Below, in pieces: positions 6,755 through 14,655 of a stretch of 64,000 bases of DNA (its first letter is position 1; each line of letters begins with the position of its first letter). The notes beneath the pieces are model-generated. The model was not told where the DNA came from and made no database searches. It saw only the letters and a list, made by a program, of their open reading frames with translations. The stretch covers positions 310,001 to 374,000 of the forward strand of contig NZ_JAJVHF010000002.1 of the NCBI RefSeq assembly GCF_022171985.1. The letters are read 5' to 3'. The position numbers and the translations under genes were made by a program. This stretch comes from Huaxiibacter chinensis. GTDB lineage: Bacteria > Pseudomonadota > Gammaproteobacteria > Enterobacterales > Enterobacteriaceae.

Positions 6755-8096
6755 CAGAAGCTGACGCCTGCTTAGCAGGCGTCAGGCTTGCGGGGAAGCT
6801 GTCGGGAAGACGAAGCCGCGAGGTGGTGATGCTGTCGCCAATGAAAAAAGGCACCACCCATAAACGCAGGTTTGGTTTCCCCTCTTTATGCAGGTCAAAG
6901 GGATGCGGCAGCGGCTGGGTAAACCCCTCGTGCTCAGGATAGATAAGCAACAACTCGCCCTCGCCATCGAGGTAGTGCAGGCCATACGCCAGCATCTGAT
7001 ACATATCGTCCTGCGCCAGATTAAAGCCGGGTTTATGCGTCTGGATCATCTTCCATTTTGTGTCGCACACGATTGGCCCGGGTTCAGCGTCGGTGCCTGA
7101 GCGAAGCCAGATATCCGGTTTCAGCGTGAACATTTTCCGGGTATTAAACCGCGCCAGACTCTTCTCTCTTGCCTGCGTCTCCACCCGATAGTGCCGCTGA
7201 TGATGACGCATCCATGCGGCAACAAAGGATTCAAATACCGCCTCCATGGGAAAGAGGAGCGAGATAGCGTTAGCCTGGCCCTGCATACAGTGCGGCGACT
7301 CGCCCTGAAGGATCAGCTTTGCCCAGTCCAGGGCCTGCACGTAATGATGCATATGCCGGTCGAGTCGCACCTGACTGAAAGCAACCGCGACATCCGCCAC
7401 GGCGGCAACAGGCTCGAAATGGGCCTGTAAGGGGTGAAGCTGCCGGATCAGCGATGGATCACGGGTCAAGCGCCTGACTTTTTCAATAGCCGTTTTCAGG
7501 AGGCGGTTTTCAGGGCGTTCGACGCTGTACTCGTCATATTCCACCTGAAAACGATCGGGGCGTACGCTGTTTTTGGACAGCTGGGCCGATACCCGCAGCT
7601 TACCCTTCATCCACGAGAGGTTATCCTCGCGGCGTAAATAATCCCGCTTAAGGCCCTGACGCAGGATCGCCTGCACGCTGGTAATAAACTGCTGAATGAA
7701 AATATCCATCAGGGGCATACGCGACGTTTTGACGCTGGCGGGAGTGGTCGCGATATGGCGGAAGGTTTTCAGGGCACGCAGCATCATGATCAGCTGTTCT
7801 CGCGCTCTGGCATGATTCTCCTCTCCGCGTCCCGTTTTGGGTAATACCTCGATCAACGCACCGCCTGGCAGGGCGAGAACGCCCACGTAGTTTTTGACCT
7901 GGAGGACCTTTACCCGCCCTACGATGCGTAACGTCAGCAGACGGCGATCGTATTCATCGCCATCGCTCAGGCAGCGCTGCTCCAGCCACTGAAACAGCGG
8001 GTCGGGCAGGGCAACCGCGTCCTGAACGCGGCCTGAATTTGCTTCGCTTACCAGATAGCCATACTCATAGAGCGTCCACGGCGGTGGGGTGGTCAT
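6747..8096 (-). CDS. mcrC: McrC-like endonuclease subunit of McrBC type IV restriction
   Basis: 449 residues, McrC family: DNA-cleaving partner of the McrB GTPase ring. The PD-(D/E)xK-type core is visible as KPDIWLR followed by PIVCDTKWKM in the last third; NYVGVLALPGGALIEVLPK near residue 80 is typical of the family's N-terminal part. It overlaps the mcrB stop by four bases (ATGA), so the two are translationally coupled. It is longer than E. coli McrC (about 348 residues), as in the wider family. Role: cutting modified foreign DNA. Confidence 0.88.
   Translation of the reverse strand: MTTPPPWTLYEYGYLVSEANSGRVQDAVALPDPLFQWLEQRCLSDGDEYDRRLLTLRIVGRVKVLQVKNYVGVLALPGGALIEVLPKTGRGEENHARAREQLIMMLRALKTFRHIATTPASVKTSRMPLMDIFIQQFITSVQAILRQGLKRDYLRREDNLSWMKGKLRVSAQLSKNSVRPDRFQVEYDEYSVERPENRLLKTAIEKVRRLTRDPSLIRQLHPLQAHFEPVAAVADVAVAFSQVRLDRHMHHYVQALDWAKLILQGESPHCMQGQANAISLLFPMEAVFESFVAAWMRHHQRHYRVETQAREKSLARFNTRKMFTLKPDIWLRSGTDAEPGPIVCDTKWKMIQTHKPGFNLAQDDMYQMLAYGLHYLDGEGELLLIYPEHEGFTQPLPHPFDLHKEGKPNLRLWVVPFFIGDSITTSRLRLPDSFPASLTPAKQASASVN
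6761..6785. terminator. Bidirectional hairpin between transporter and mcrC
   Basis: CTGACGCCTGC-TTA-GCAGGCGTCAG, 11-bp perfect arms. It lies inside the last codons of mcrC and just after the transporter stop, so it may end transcription from both sides. U-tracts are short. Confidence 0.6.
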
Positions 8097-10162
8097 GCCT
8101 CCTGCTCCGTGTCGCGCGCCTGAGGATCGTAAATCTGGCGCCAGGCGAGTGGAGTGAGCCAGACCGGATCGTCTTCACTGGCGAGATAATAACGATCCCC
8201 GGCCTCCTGTAATTCATCTGTCGCATCGGCACCAAACAGGCGTTGCGCGTTACCCTCGTTTTTAATTGAGCGGATAAAGCACAGCTCAGGCGCCTTTTTC
8301 TGGTTATCACCCAGCACCAGCCGTATCTTTTGCCAGTCGTTATAAAAATACTCTTCCAGCAGAGGCAGGACTTTGTTTTTCATGACCCGACGCAGCCTGT
8401 CGAACGCTGCGTCTTCGTCATCGGCGTTTTGAATTATCGGGATGAAAAACGCGTGCCCAAGCGTATGTTCGCTGTCGTAAAGCATCTCGATACGTTCATT
8501 CAGCGTTACAAGCAGCTGCTTAAGGTTAATGCCATTGATGACATGCCCCTCCAGCAGGGATGCCTTTGGCAGCATCGCTTTGAACTCGAACCGGCGACGC
8601 AGCGCGGTATCGAGAGCGGTCAGCGATCGATCCGCGGTGTTCATGGTGCCGACCAGATAAAGGTTATTCGGCACGCGGAACGCTTGCCCGGAATAGGGAA
8701 GCACAACGCTCAGCGCTTCCGCTTCACCCGCGCGTTTTGAGGTTTCAATCAGGGTAATCAGTTCGCCAAAGATTTTGGAGATATTGCCGCGGTTAATCTC
8801 ATCGATAATCAGCACGTAGTTCTGACGTCTGGCAGGGGAGGTCTCAGCCGGGATGGCCGGAAGGTGATACGTCTCCTGCAAATGGTGAAGGATACCTCTC
8901 ACATAGGGCGGGTTATGAACGTCGGCGTGATTATCCTGATACCAGGCTTTGATATCCTTCAGATACGCGTTATAGCCGTTGCCCAGATCCGATTTTTTGC
9001 TTTGTGAAGGGAAGATGCCAAAACACCTCTCACTTTTATAGGTCACCCGGAACGCGTTTCCTGATGGCGTGTGAAGCGTCATGCTGTCGTTTTCGATCAG
9101 ATCGGCCTGAAGCTGTGCCAGGGCCTCATTCAGGGCCAGCTGCTCGCCCGCATGACCAAACGCGGCGTCTTCACAGATTTGCCTGAAGACGCCCGCTTTG
9201 ATCTCGTAGCGGACACTTCCGTCGTGGGTGGTATCGGCCCTGAGGCCTTCAATAAACTCTTCGTAGCCAAAACTCTGGTGGAACGTCACAAAGCGAATTC
9301 GCCCTTCTTCCACCAGACGGTCATAAAGCGCTTTGAGTTCGGTTCGATATGCGCTGCCTTCAAGGCCATCGAGTAAGCGGGAATATTCCTCTGGCTCACA
9401 GGCGCGCACCGCATGTTCGACGGTGGTGTAGGTTTTACCGGTTCCCGGCGGGCCGTACAGGATGACGTTCAGGGGGATATCCGGCGTGCTGGCCACCGCA
9501 TCCTCTTCGTCCTCATCAACGAACGACGCCTGGCTGACTAATCCGATTTCGCTTTGATCCTTGATGTAATGCGTATAAAGATGCCAAAGCGACATATTCA
9601 GTTCTATCGGATCGATCGCATGGCCTGTCTCACGGGTTAACGCCTGTTTCAGCTCAAGGTTTTTCTCGAACCACTCGCCTTTTCCGGACAGCCCCAGATT
9701 AAAACGGTTATTACAATAGTTATAAATGCGCGAAAACATGCTGGTATTGACGACGTTCGACACCTTTTCCGGGTAGATCGTCGCAAAGGCCCGATGACAA
9801 AGCGCCCAGTACTGTTTTTTTAGGATATTTTGGGCTTTAAGCGCCTGGAGCTGGTTGACCACCGTCTGATAAACCTCAGGCGTACACCCCTGCGCCATTA
9901 AGCGGGTGAGTTCACGCAAGTGCGTGTGCGCGCCGTTAAATTCATCAAGCGACATGCCCCCTTGCTTAACGCTGGCGACGCCGTTTGAGCGATCGTACCA
10001 GAGCGATTTCAGCAGCCCTGGATCGTTAAAATCCGGACGCTCTCGTTGGACCTGGTCCGCAATATGATGGTAGGCGGGGCCCCATTTAGGGCTGTATTCA
10101 CTGTTCTTTGCACTGTGGGTGCGGAAAAAAGGGGCGAGCGCGGTGCGATCCTGAACCATCAT
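8093..10162 (-). CDS. mcrB: McrB-like AAA+ GTPase with unusual N-terminal region
   Basis: 689 residues against about 459 for E. coli McrB. The AAA+ motor has Walker A GPPGTGKT (237-244), Walker B VLIIDEINRGN (450-460) and the McrB signature MNTADRS (507-513). The first ~230 residues, which should recognise the DNA target, do not resemble the E. coli methylcytosine-binding domain as far as I can see. About 80-100 extra residues (roughly 340-440, with FRVTYKSERCFGIFPSQSKK, NGYNAYLKDIKAWYQ) sit between Walker A and Walker B. Both point to a different modification or sequence specificity (inference). Start follows CCGGAG. A palindrome-like GATTAAGATTAATC sits in the promoter region near 10194-10207. 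Confidence 0.88.
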   Translation of the reverse strand: MMVQDRTALAPFFRTHSAKNSEYSPKWGPAYHHIADQVQRERPDFNDPGLLKSLWYDRSNGVASVKQGGMSLDEFNGAHTHLRELTRLMAQGCTPEVYQTVVNQLQALKAQNILKKQYWALCHRAFATIYPEKVSNVVNTSMFSRIYNYCNNRFNLGLSGKGEWFEKNLELKQALTRETGHAIDPIELNMSLWHLYTHYIKDQSEIGLVSQASFVDEDEEDAVASTPDIPLNVILYGPPGTGKTYTTVEHAVRACEPEEYSRLLDGLEGSAYRTELKALYDRLVEEGRIRFVTFHQSFGYEEFIEGLRADTTHDGSVRYEIKAGVFRQICEDAAFGHAGEQLALNEALAQLQADLIENDSMTLHTPSGNAFRVTYKSERCFGIFPSQSKKSDLGNGYNAYLKDIKAWYQDNHADVHNPPYVRGILHHLQETYHLPAIPAETSPARRQNYVLIIDEINRGNISKIFGELITLIETSKRAGEAEALSVVLPYSGQAFRVPNNLYLVGTMNTADRSLTALDTALRRRFEFKAMLPKASLLEGHVINGINLKQLLVTLNERIEMLYDSEHTLGHAFFIPIIQNADDEDAAFDRLRRVMKNKVLPLLEEYFYNDWQKIRLVLGDNQKKAPELCFIRSIKNEGNAQRLFGADATDELQEAGDRYYLASEDDPVWLTPLAWRQIYDPQARDTEQEA

Positions 10163-10213
10163 AAACTCCGGAAATCGGAAAATGGCTTAGTTTATGAGAT
10201 TAATCTTAATCAT

Positions 10214-10241
10214 GTCACTGCCTGTTCAGGTGGGCAGTGAC
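10214..10241 (-). terminator. Hairpin between VOC gene and mcrB
   Basis: GTCACTGCC (10214-10222) and GGCAGTGAC (10233-10241), 9-bp arms, 10-base loop. It probably ends the transcript from the VOC gene before the mcrBC promoter; the U-tract is poor. Confidence 0.5.
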
Positions 10242-10256
10242 GCGGTTCAGGTAAGG

Positions 10257-10643
10257 TTATTCGCCGACCAGCTCAATCCGGTTGCCGTCCGGGTCGGCAA
10301 TGACCGCTTCATAAAAGCCATCGCCGGTCATCCGCGGCGCGCTGAGCAGGGTATTCGTTTCACGCGCCTGAGCTGCCATGCTGTCGACATCCGCCCGGCT
10401 GCCTACCGCGATGGCGATATGCGCCCAGCCAACAAACTCCGGGTACGAGGGGGCGTCGGGGAGGTCTGGCACCGTCATCAGCTCAACAGTCGGTCCACCC
10501 TCGAGAGTGATAAAATGTGAGGCAAATCCCGCGCGGTTTTGGCTGACGTACCGCGCGTTGCTGCGTCCGCCAAAGACGCTCTCCCAGAAAGTCACCTGCG
10601 CGTCCAGGTTGCGGGTCCAGAGTGCGACGTGTGCAATTTTCAT
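10257..10643 (-). CDS. VOC-family protein (glyoxalase/bleomycin-resistance fold)
   Basis: 128 residues with paired beta-alpha-beta-beta-beta modules. Typical features are MKIAHVALWTRNLDAQVTFW at the start and IADPDGNRIELVGE at the end, which contains a metal-ligand Glu; His in KIAHVAL is the likely first ligand. It may be a lactoylglutathione-lyase-like enzyme or a small-molecule binding protein; the substrate is unknown. It is monocistronic, upstream of mcrBC on the same strand. Confidence 0.85.
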   Translation of the reverse strand: MKIAHVALWTRNLDAQVTFWESVFGGRSNARYVSQNRAGFASHFITLEGGPTVELMTVPDLPDAPSYPEFVGWAHIAIAVGSRADVDSMAAQARETNTLLSAPRMTGDGFYEAVIADPDGNRIELVGE

Positions 10644-10813
10644 CGTAATCCTCGTTGGTTATGCGGCGTAGTGAACAGCGTGTCCTGTCCATTTTACAGC
10701 ATGAATCAAATTCTGCATAACATCGAAGGCGCGGAGTGTGCGCCCTTAAGGACTTTGACAGGTAAAACAGGCTACACTCTGACTTTGAGCGCTAAAAGCC
10801 GAGGATAAGCACA

Positions 10814-11419
10814 ATGCACTTCACACAGAAAGATCGCGACAACACTGAAAAAACCGACGAAAAGAACGGCGCGGGCGCGTTGCAGCATAAGCTGCTGGAG
10901 TCACGCTCGATCATTATCTCGGGAGAAATTGACCAGGCGCTGGCCGAAAAAGTCATTACCCAGCTGATCCTGCTGCAAAGCATCAGCAATGACCCGATCA
11001 AGCTGTATATCAACAGCCAGGGCGGCCATGTGGAAGCCGGGGATACCATTCACGACTTTATTAAATTCATTCGCCCTGACGTGCACGTCATCGGCACCGG
11101 CTGGGTGGCAAGCGCAGGGATCACCATCTTCCTGGCGGCGAAAAAAGAGAACCGTTACGCTCTGCCGAATACCCGCTTTATGATCCATCAGCCACTGGGC
11201 GGCGTGCGCGGCCAGGCGACGGATATCGAGATCGAAGCCCGCGAAATTATTCGTATGCTTGAGCGCGTGAACAAACTGATTGCAGACGCGACCGGTCAGC
11301 CGCTGGAAAAAGTGAAAAAAGATACCGACCGTAACTTCTGGATGTCCCCGGCGGAAGCGCTGGACTACGGCATCGTGGGTAAAATCATTACGCAGTATGA
11401 TGAACTGAAGCTGGATTAA
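10814..11419 (+). CDS. ClpP paralogue with Ser-His-Asn active site
   Basis: 201 residues, ClpP protease family throughout (IKLYINSQGG, GTGWVASAGITIFLAA, RFMIHQPLGGVRGQATDIEIE, MSPAEALDYGIV). Nucleophile Ser100 and His125 keep the normal spacing of 25. At His+49, where ClpP has the catalytic Asp (E. coli motif TERDRF), this protein has Asn174 (TDRNFW). The oxyanion-side SPGG is SQGG, and the N-terminal axial-loop motif of ClpP is missing. Listeria ClpP1 is known to carry such an Asn and to depend on mixing with a normal ClpP; a similar arrangement with the housekeeping ClpP is inferred. No clpX or clpA is nearby. A TTGACA at 10755-10760 may be its -35. Phage prohead proteases share the fold, but no phage genes are present. 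Confidence 0.85.
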   Translation: MHFTQKDRDNTEKTDEKNGAGALQHKLLESRSIIISGEIDQALAEKVITQLILLQSISNDPIKLYINSQGGHVEAGDTIHDFIKFIRPDVHVIGTGWVASAGITIFLAAKKENRYALPNTRFMIHQPLGGVRGQATDIEIEAREIIRMLERVNKLIADATGQPLEKVKKDTDRNFWMSPAEALDYGIVGKIITQYDELKLD

Positions 11420-11428
11420 TGCCCCCCT

Positions 11429-11453
11429 TTAGCGCCCGCCAGTCGGGCGCTAA
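11429..11453 (+). terminator. Terminator after the ClpP paralogue
   Basis: TTAGCGCCCG-CCAGT-CGGGCGCTAA, 10-bp perfect stem just after the stop codon. Confidence 0.7.
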
Positions 11454-11561
11454 CCCGCTCAGATTGTATTATGCGATTCACCGTCGCTTGACCCACAACA
11501 AAGCATCCCGGCGACCCCGCTTTCATAATGGCACCCGTCTCTTATCTCACTGGTGCTACCC

Positions 11562-12683
11562 ATGGCGTATCAACTGAACCTGAACTGGCCGGAATTTCTT
11601 GAAAAATACTGGCAAAAACAACCCGTTGTTTTAAAAAATGCCTTCCCGAATTTTGTCGACCCGATAACGCCGGACGAGCTGGCGGGGCTGGCGATGGAGC
11701 CCGAAGTCGATAGCCGCCTGGTCAGCCATTTCAATAACGAATGGCAGGCAAGCAACGGTCCGTTTGAACATTTTGATGGGTTGGGTGAAACCGGCTGGTC
11801 GCTGCTGGCGCAGGCGGTTAACCACTGGCATATGCCCTCTGCTGAACTGGTGCGCCCCTTCCGCGTGCTGCCGGACTGGCGTCTGGATGATTTGATGATC
11901 TCCTATTCCGTTCCGGGCGGCGGCGTGGGGCCTCATATCGATCAGTACGATGTGTTTATTATTCAGGGGATGGGGAGCCGTCGCTGGCGCGTGGGCGACA
12001 AACTGCCAATGCGTCAGTTCTGCCCGCATCCGGCGCTGCTGCACGTCGATCCCTTCACCCCGATTATCGATGAAGATCTGGCGCCCGGGGACATTCTTTA
12101 TATCCCGCCAGGCTTCCCGCACGATGGGTTCACCCATGAGACCGCGCTGAACTATTCCGTTGGCTTCCGCGGGCCGAATGGCCGGGATCTGATCAGCAGC
12201 TTCGCGGATTACGCCCTTGAAAACGATCTGGGCGGCGAGCATTACAGCGATCCGGATCTCACCTGCCGTGAGCATCCCGGCCGCGTAGAGCAGTATGAAC
12301 TCGATCGCCTGCGCAACATGATGATCGAAATGATCAGCCAGCCTGATGAGTTCAAAAAATGGTTCGGTAGCTTTGTCTCCACCCCACGCCACGAGCTGGA
12401 TATCGCCGCGGCAGAACCGGCCTACGAGCCGGAAGAGGTGCTCGATGCGCTGTTGGGAGGAGAAACTTTGTGCCGTCTGAGCGGGCTGCGGGTATTAAAC
12501 GTGGGGGACAGTTTCTTTATAAACAGTGAATTGCTGGAGACCACGGATGCGAACGCCGCAGACGTATTGTGCCGTTATACCGAATTCGGTCAGAACGAGT
12601 TGGGTACAGCGCTGCAAAACCCGGCGTTTGTTGAGGAGCTGACGGGGCTGATTAATCAGGGATACTGGTACTTCGACGAATAA
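11562..12683 (+). CDS. roxA: Ribosomal protein uL16 arginine hydroxylase RoxA (YcfD)
   Basis: 373-residue 2-oxoglutarate/Fe(II) oxygenase of the JmjC/cupin group that hydroxylates an arginine of ribosomal protein L16. Fe ligands are His125 and Asp127 (GPHIDQYD) and His187 (FPHDGF), in a double-stranded beta-helix with IPPGFPHDGFTHE; a C-terminal winged-helix-like part follows. Length and sequence match E. coli YcfD. Start is the ATG at 11562 (MAYQLNLNW), preferred over an upstream in-frame ATG at 11553. In E. coli it sits next to phoPQ; here it is in a different context, bounded by hairpin terminators. Confidence 0.93.
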   Translation: MAYQLNLNWPEFLEKYWQKQPVVLKNAFPNFVDPITPDELAGLAMEPEVDSRLVSHFNNEWQASNGPFEHFDGLGETGWSLLAQAVNHWHMPSAELVRPFRVLPDWRLDDLMISYSVPGGGVGPHIDQYDVFIIQGMGSRRWRVGDKLPMRQFCPHPALLHVDPFTPIIDEDLAPGDILYIPPGFPHDGFTHETALNYSVGFRGPNGRDLISSFADYALENDLGGEHYSDPDLTCREHPGRVEQYELDRLRNMMIEMISQPDEFKKWFGSFVSTPRHELDIAAAEPAYEPEEVLDALLGGETLCRLSGLRVLNVGDSFFINSELLETTDANAADVLCRYTEFGQNELGTALQNPAFVEELTGLINQGYWYFDE

Positions 12684-12689
12684 TATCAC

Positions 12690-12719
12690 GGTGACGCTCA
12701 GCGGGCGCTGAGCGTCACC
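12690..12719. terminator. Bidirectional terminator, roxA / small gene
   Basis: GGTGACGCTCAGC-GGGC-GCTGAGCGTCACC, 13-bp perfect arms between two converging genes. Confidence 0.8.
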
Positions 12720-12726
12720 AGCAGGC

Positions 12727-12912
12727 TTAGATCAGCATATTGCAGGCTTTCCAGTAGTAGAGCAGCCGCTCATCATCTGCCTCTTTCTCTGCTTTATACT
12801 TCATCGTTCGCGCCAGGTTTTCTCGCGATACCTCCTGGCCTTTTTGCACGATGTCTAATACCGCTTCACCAAGAGCCAATGAAATTTCTTCAGGATAACT
12901 TTGAATCATCAT
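12727..12912 (-). CDS. Small YmgB/AriR-like protein
   Basis: 61 residues, acidic to neutral, all-helical in appearance (LGEAVLDIVQKGQEVSRENL, then KYKAEKEADDERLLYYWKAC). The pattern resembles YmgB/AriR biofilm and connector proteins (LG-AV---I--G--V---NL), but identity is low and the assignment tentative. Start is supported by AAGGAGG eight bases upstream. It converges on roxA, and its promoter shares the AT-rich 12913-13140 region with the divergent DUF2171 gene. Confidence 0.6.
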   Translation of the reverse strand: MMIQSYPEEISLALGEAVLDIVQKGQEVSRENLARTMKYKAEKEADDERLLYYWKACNMLI

Positions 12913-13140
12913 ATTTGCCTCCTTGTTGAGTGCGTACTGTTAATTATAAAACAGTTTCATGGTTTATATTGCATTTCGTCTCTTTCCGATGTTGTGGTGA
13001 TATTTAAATAATGCCCTTAAATAGTCGCTTTTATTCATTTGTCAAAGATGTATCTAAATGCTAACAGAGGATGAAATAATAAAATTTTGGACTACAGTTA
13101 ATATCGTGAAACAGCCCATTAACCACAGAGGAGAATTAAC

Positions 13141-13374
13141 ATGGTAAACAAGAGCGAGATTAAGGATCATACTCAGGTCGTCGCCAGCTGTGGGACTCAC
13201 GTCGGGGTAGTCGACCATTTAGATGGCGAGCGCATCAAGCTTTCGAAAAGCGATCCGGAATCCGGTGGTAAACACCATTATATTCCGCTGGAGTGGGTCG
13301 CTAAAGTTGATGATAATAAAGTGGTTCTCACCAAAAACCATAAAGAGGTTTTTGCTGAGTGGCAAGAAGCCTAA
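13141..13374 (+). CDS. DUF2171 family protein
   Basis: 77-residue cytoplasmic protein of the DUF2171 family, recognised by HTQVVASCGTHVGVVDHLDG and HHYIPLEWVAKVDD. The family has a PRC-barrel-like beta fold and is often stress-induced; the function is unknown. Start follows GAGGAGA. The upstream AT-rich 228 bases carry its promoter, which I cannot place with confidence. Confidence 0.85.
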   Translation: MVNKSEIKDHTQVVASCGTHVGVVDHLDGERIKLSKSDPESGGKHHYIPLEWVAKVDDNKVVLTKNHKEVFAEWQEA

Positions 13375-13404
13375 TTACCACAGTAACAAGGATGTTATTT
13401 ATGG

Positions 13405-13425
13405 GCTCTGGCATCATGCCAGAGC
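13405..13425 (+). terminator. Terminator after DUF2171 gene
   Basis: GCTCTGGCAT-C-ATGCCAGAGC followed by TTTATAATTT; strong intrinsic terminator. Confidence 0.8.
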
Positions 13426-13535
13426 TTTATAATTTCTGAGACCTGCCACTTTAAGCCGCATTGTCGTTACGTAATTGCCGTTACGAAGAGGGAGTGATAA
13501 TATTTTCTTCCTTATTTTTTCCGGCAGGCGCAGGC

Positions 13536-14516
13536 ATGCACAACACAACGCTTCGCGACGAAAGTGCATCAACAAAGAAATTTTTCCTGGTTGAGGATTT
13601 TCAACGCTTTGGCGAGCGCTACGGTATCGATTACCGCTTTCCGCATTTGTCTGGCGATGAGGGTCACACAAGCCCTGTACTGCACGGTGATGTTCAGGAG
13701 ATGACGCTGTCATCCGGGATATCGCTCACCCACTCGGATGTTCGCGTCCTGCAACCCTACGAAACCACCTCCCGTCACAGCAGCCCGCTTTACATGCTGG
13801 TGGTGCTTGAGGGATGCGTGACGATTGCCCTCAACGGGGAAGCGTTTCAGGTCTATTCCGGTATGGCATTTACGGCCCGCTTAAGCGAGCAGCAGGCGAT
13901 GTGCGCCCGTCACGATGCGGACAGCAGCTTAAAAACGCTCTCCTTTGGGGTATATCCGGATGACATGCACCGCGAGAGCCTGCTGGAGTCGTTGCTTCAG
14001 GAGTGGCAGCGTCTGGATACGCCCACTTTTGTCTGGCAGGTGCCTGGGTTCGTGCTGGCCGGGATTGCCCATTCTCAGCAGCCGGGGATCGGGGAGTTGT
14101 CGCGTAAATTGCTTCTGGAAGGGCTGATGTATCAGCTGCTTGGTCACGGTCTGAACCATCGCCAGCAGCAGCTAACCTGCCGCACCTTGCCGTCAGGGGG
14201 GGAGCGGGCGCGCCTGGAGAGTGTGCGCATCGTACTGGAACAATCACCGGAGCGGGAATACACCCTGGCGCAGCTGGCGGCCCAGGCGGCGATGAGCCCC
14301 AGCAGTTTACGCAGCAAGTTCCGTCAGGCGTATGGCTGCACGGTATTTGATTATCTGCGCGATTGCCGTCTTGAGCAGGCGCGGCGCTATCTTCTGGAAG
14401 GCCACAGCGTACAGCAGGCCGCCTGGATGTCGGGCTACCAACATGCCTCAAATTTCTCGACTGCTTTTCGCCGGCGTTATGGCCTCTCGCCTGGCGACGT
14501 CCGTCAATCCGGTTAA
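13536..14516 (+). CDS. AraC-family regulator, PchR/siderophore-receptor type
   Basis: 326 residues: an N-terminal ligand-binding region with SSPLYMLVVLEGCVTIALNGE and a C-terminal pair of AraC helix-turn-helices (about 230-322; YTLAQLAAQAAMSPSSLRSKF and SVQQAAWMSGYQHASNFSTAF in pieces). The organisation is that of PchR/AlcR-type activators that sense an Fe-siderophore and switch on the neighbouring receptor. The receptor gene foxA follows on the same strand after 139 bases. The start ATG at 13536 has only a weak GGCAGG-type site; the in-frame start at 13461 is possible. Confidence 0.85.
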   Translation: MHNTTLRDESASTKKFFLVEDFQRFGERYGIDYRFPHLSGDEGHTSPVLHGDVQEMTLSSGISLTHSDVRVLQPYETTSRHSSPLYMLVVLEGCVTIALNGEAFQVYSGMAFTARLSEQQAMCARHDADSSLKTLSFGVYPDDMHRESLLESLLQEWQRLDTPTFVWQVPGFVLAGIAHSQQPGIGELSRKLLLEGLMYQLLGHGLNHRQQQLTCRTLPSGGERARLESVRIVLEQSPEREYTLAQLAAQAAMSPSSLRSKFRQAYGCTVFDYLRDCRLEQARRYLLEGHSVQQAAWMSGYQHASNFSTAFRRRYGLSPGDVRQSG

Positions 14517-14610
14517 ACCACTTTCCTCCATCACGCTAACGTTTTACGTGCGGTTTGGCATTGCGCATACTTAACCTGGCACGCCGCATAGCTATTTGCG
14601 ATCTCAAAAG

Positions 14611-14629
14611 GGTAATAATTCTTATTAAC
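14611..14629. promoter_or_regulatory. Fur box upstream of foxA
   Basis: Nineteen bases matching about 12-13 of the GATAATGATAATCATTATC consensus (GGTAATAATTCTTATTAAC), 27 bases before the foxA start. Iron repression is expected. Confidence 0.6.
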
Positions 14630-14655
14630 AATTAGAAATGCCTTTGGAGATCTTC

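Noticed and set aside
10814..11419. ClpP-like gene as prophage prohead protease
   Set aside because: No capsid, portal or terminase genes nearby, and the sequence is closest to bacterial ClpP.
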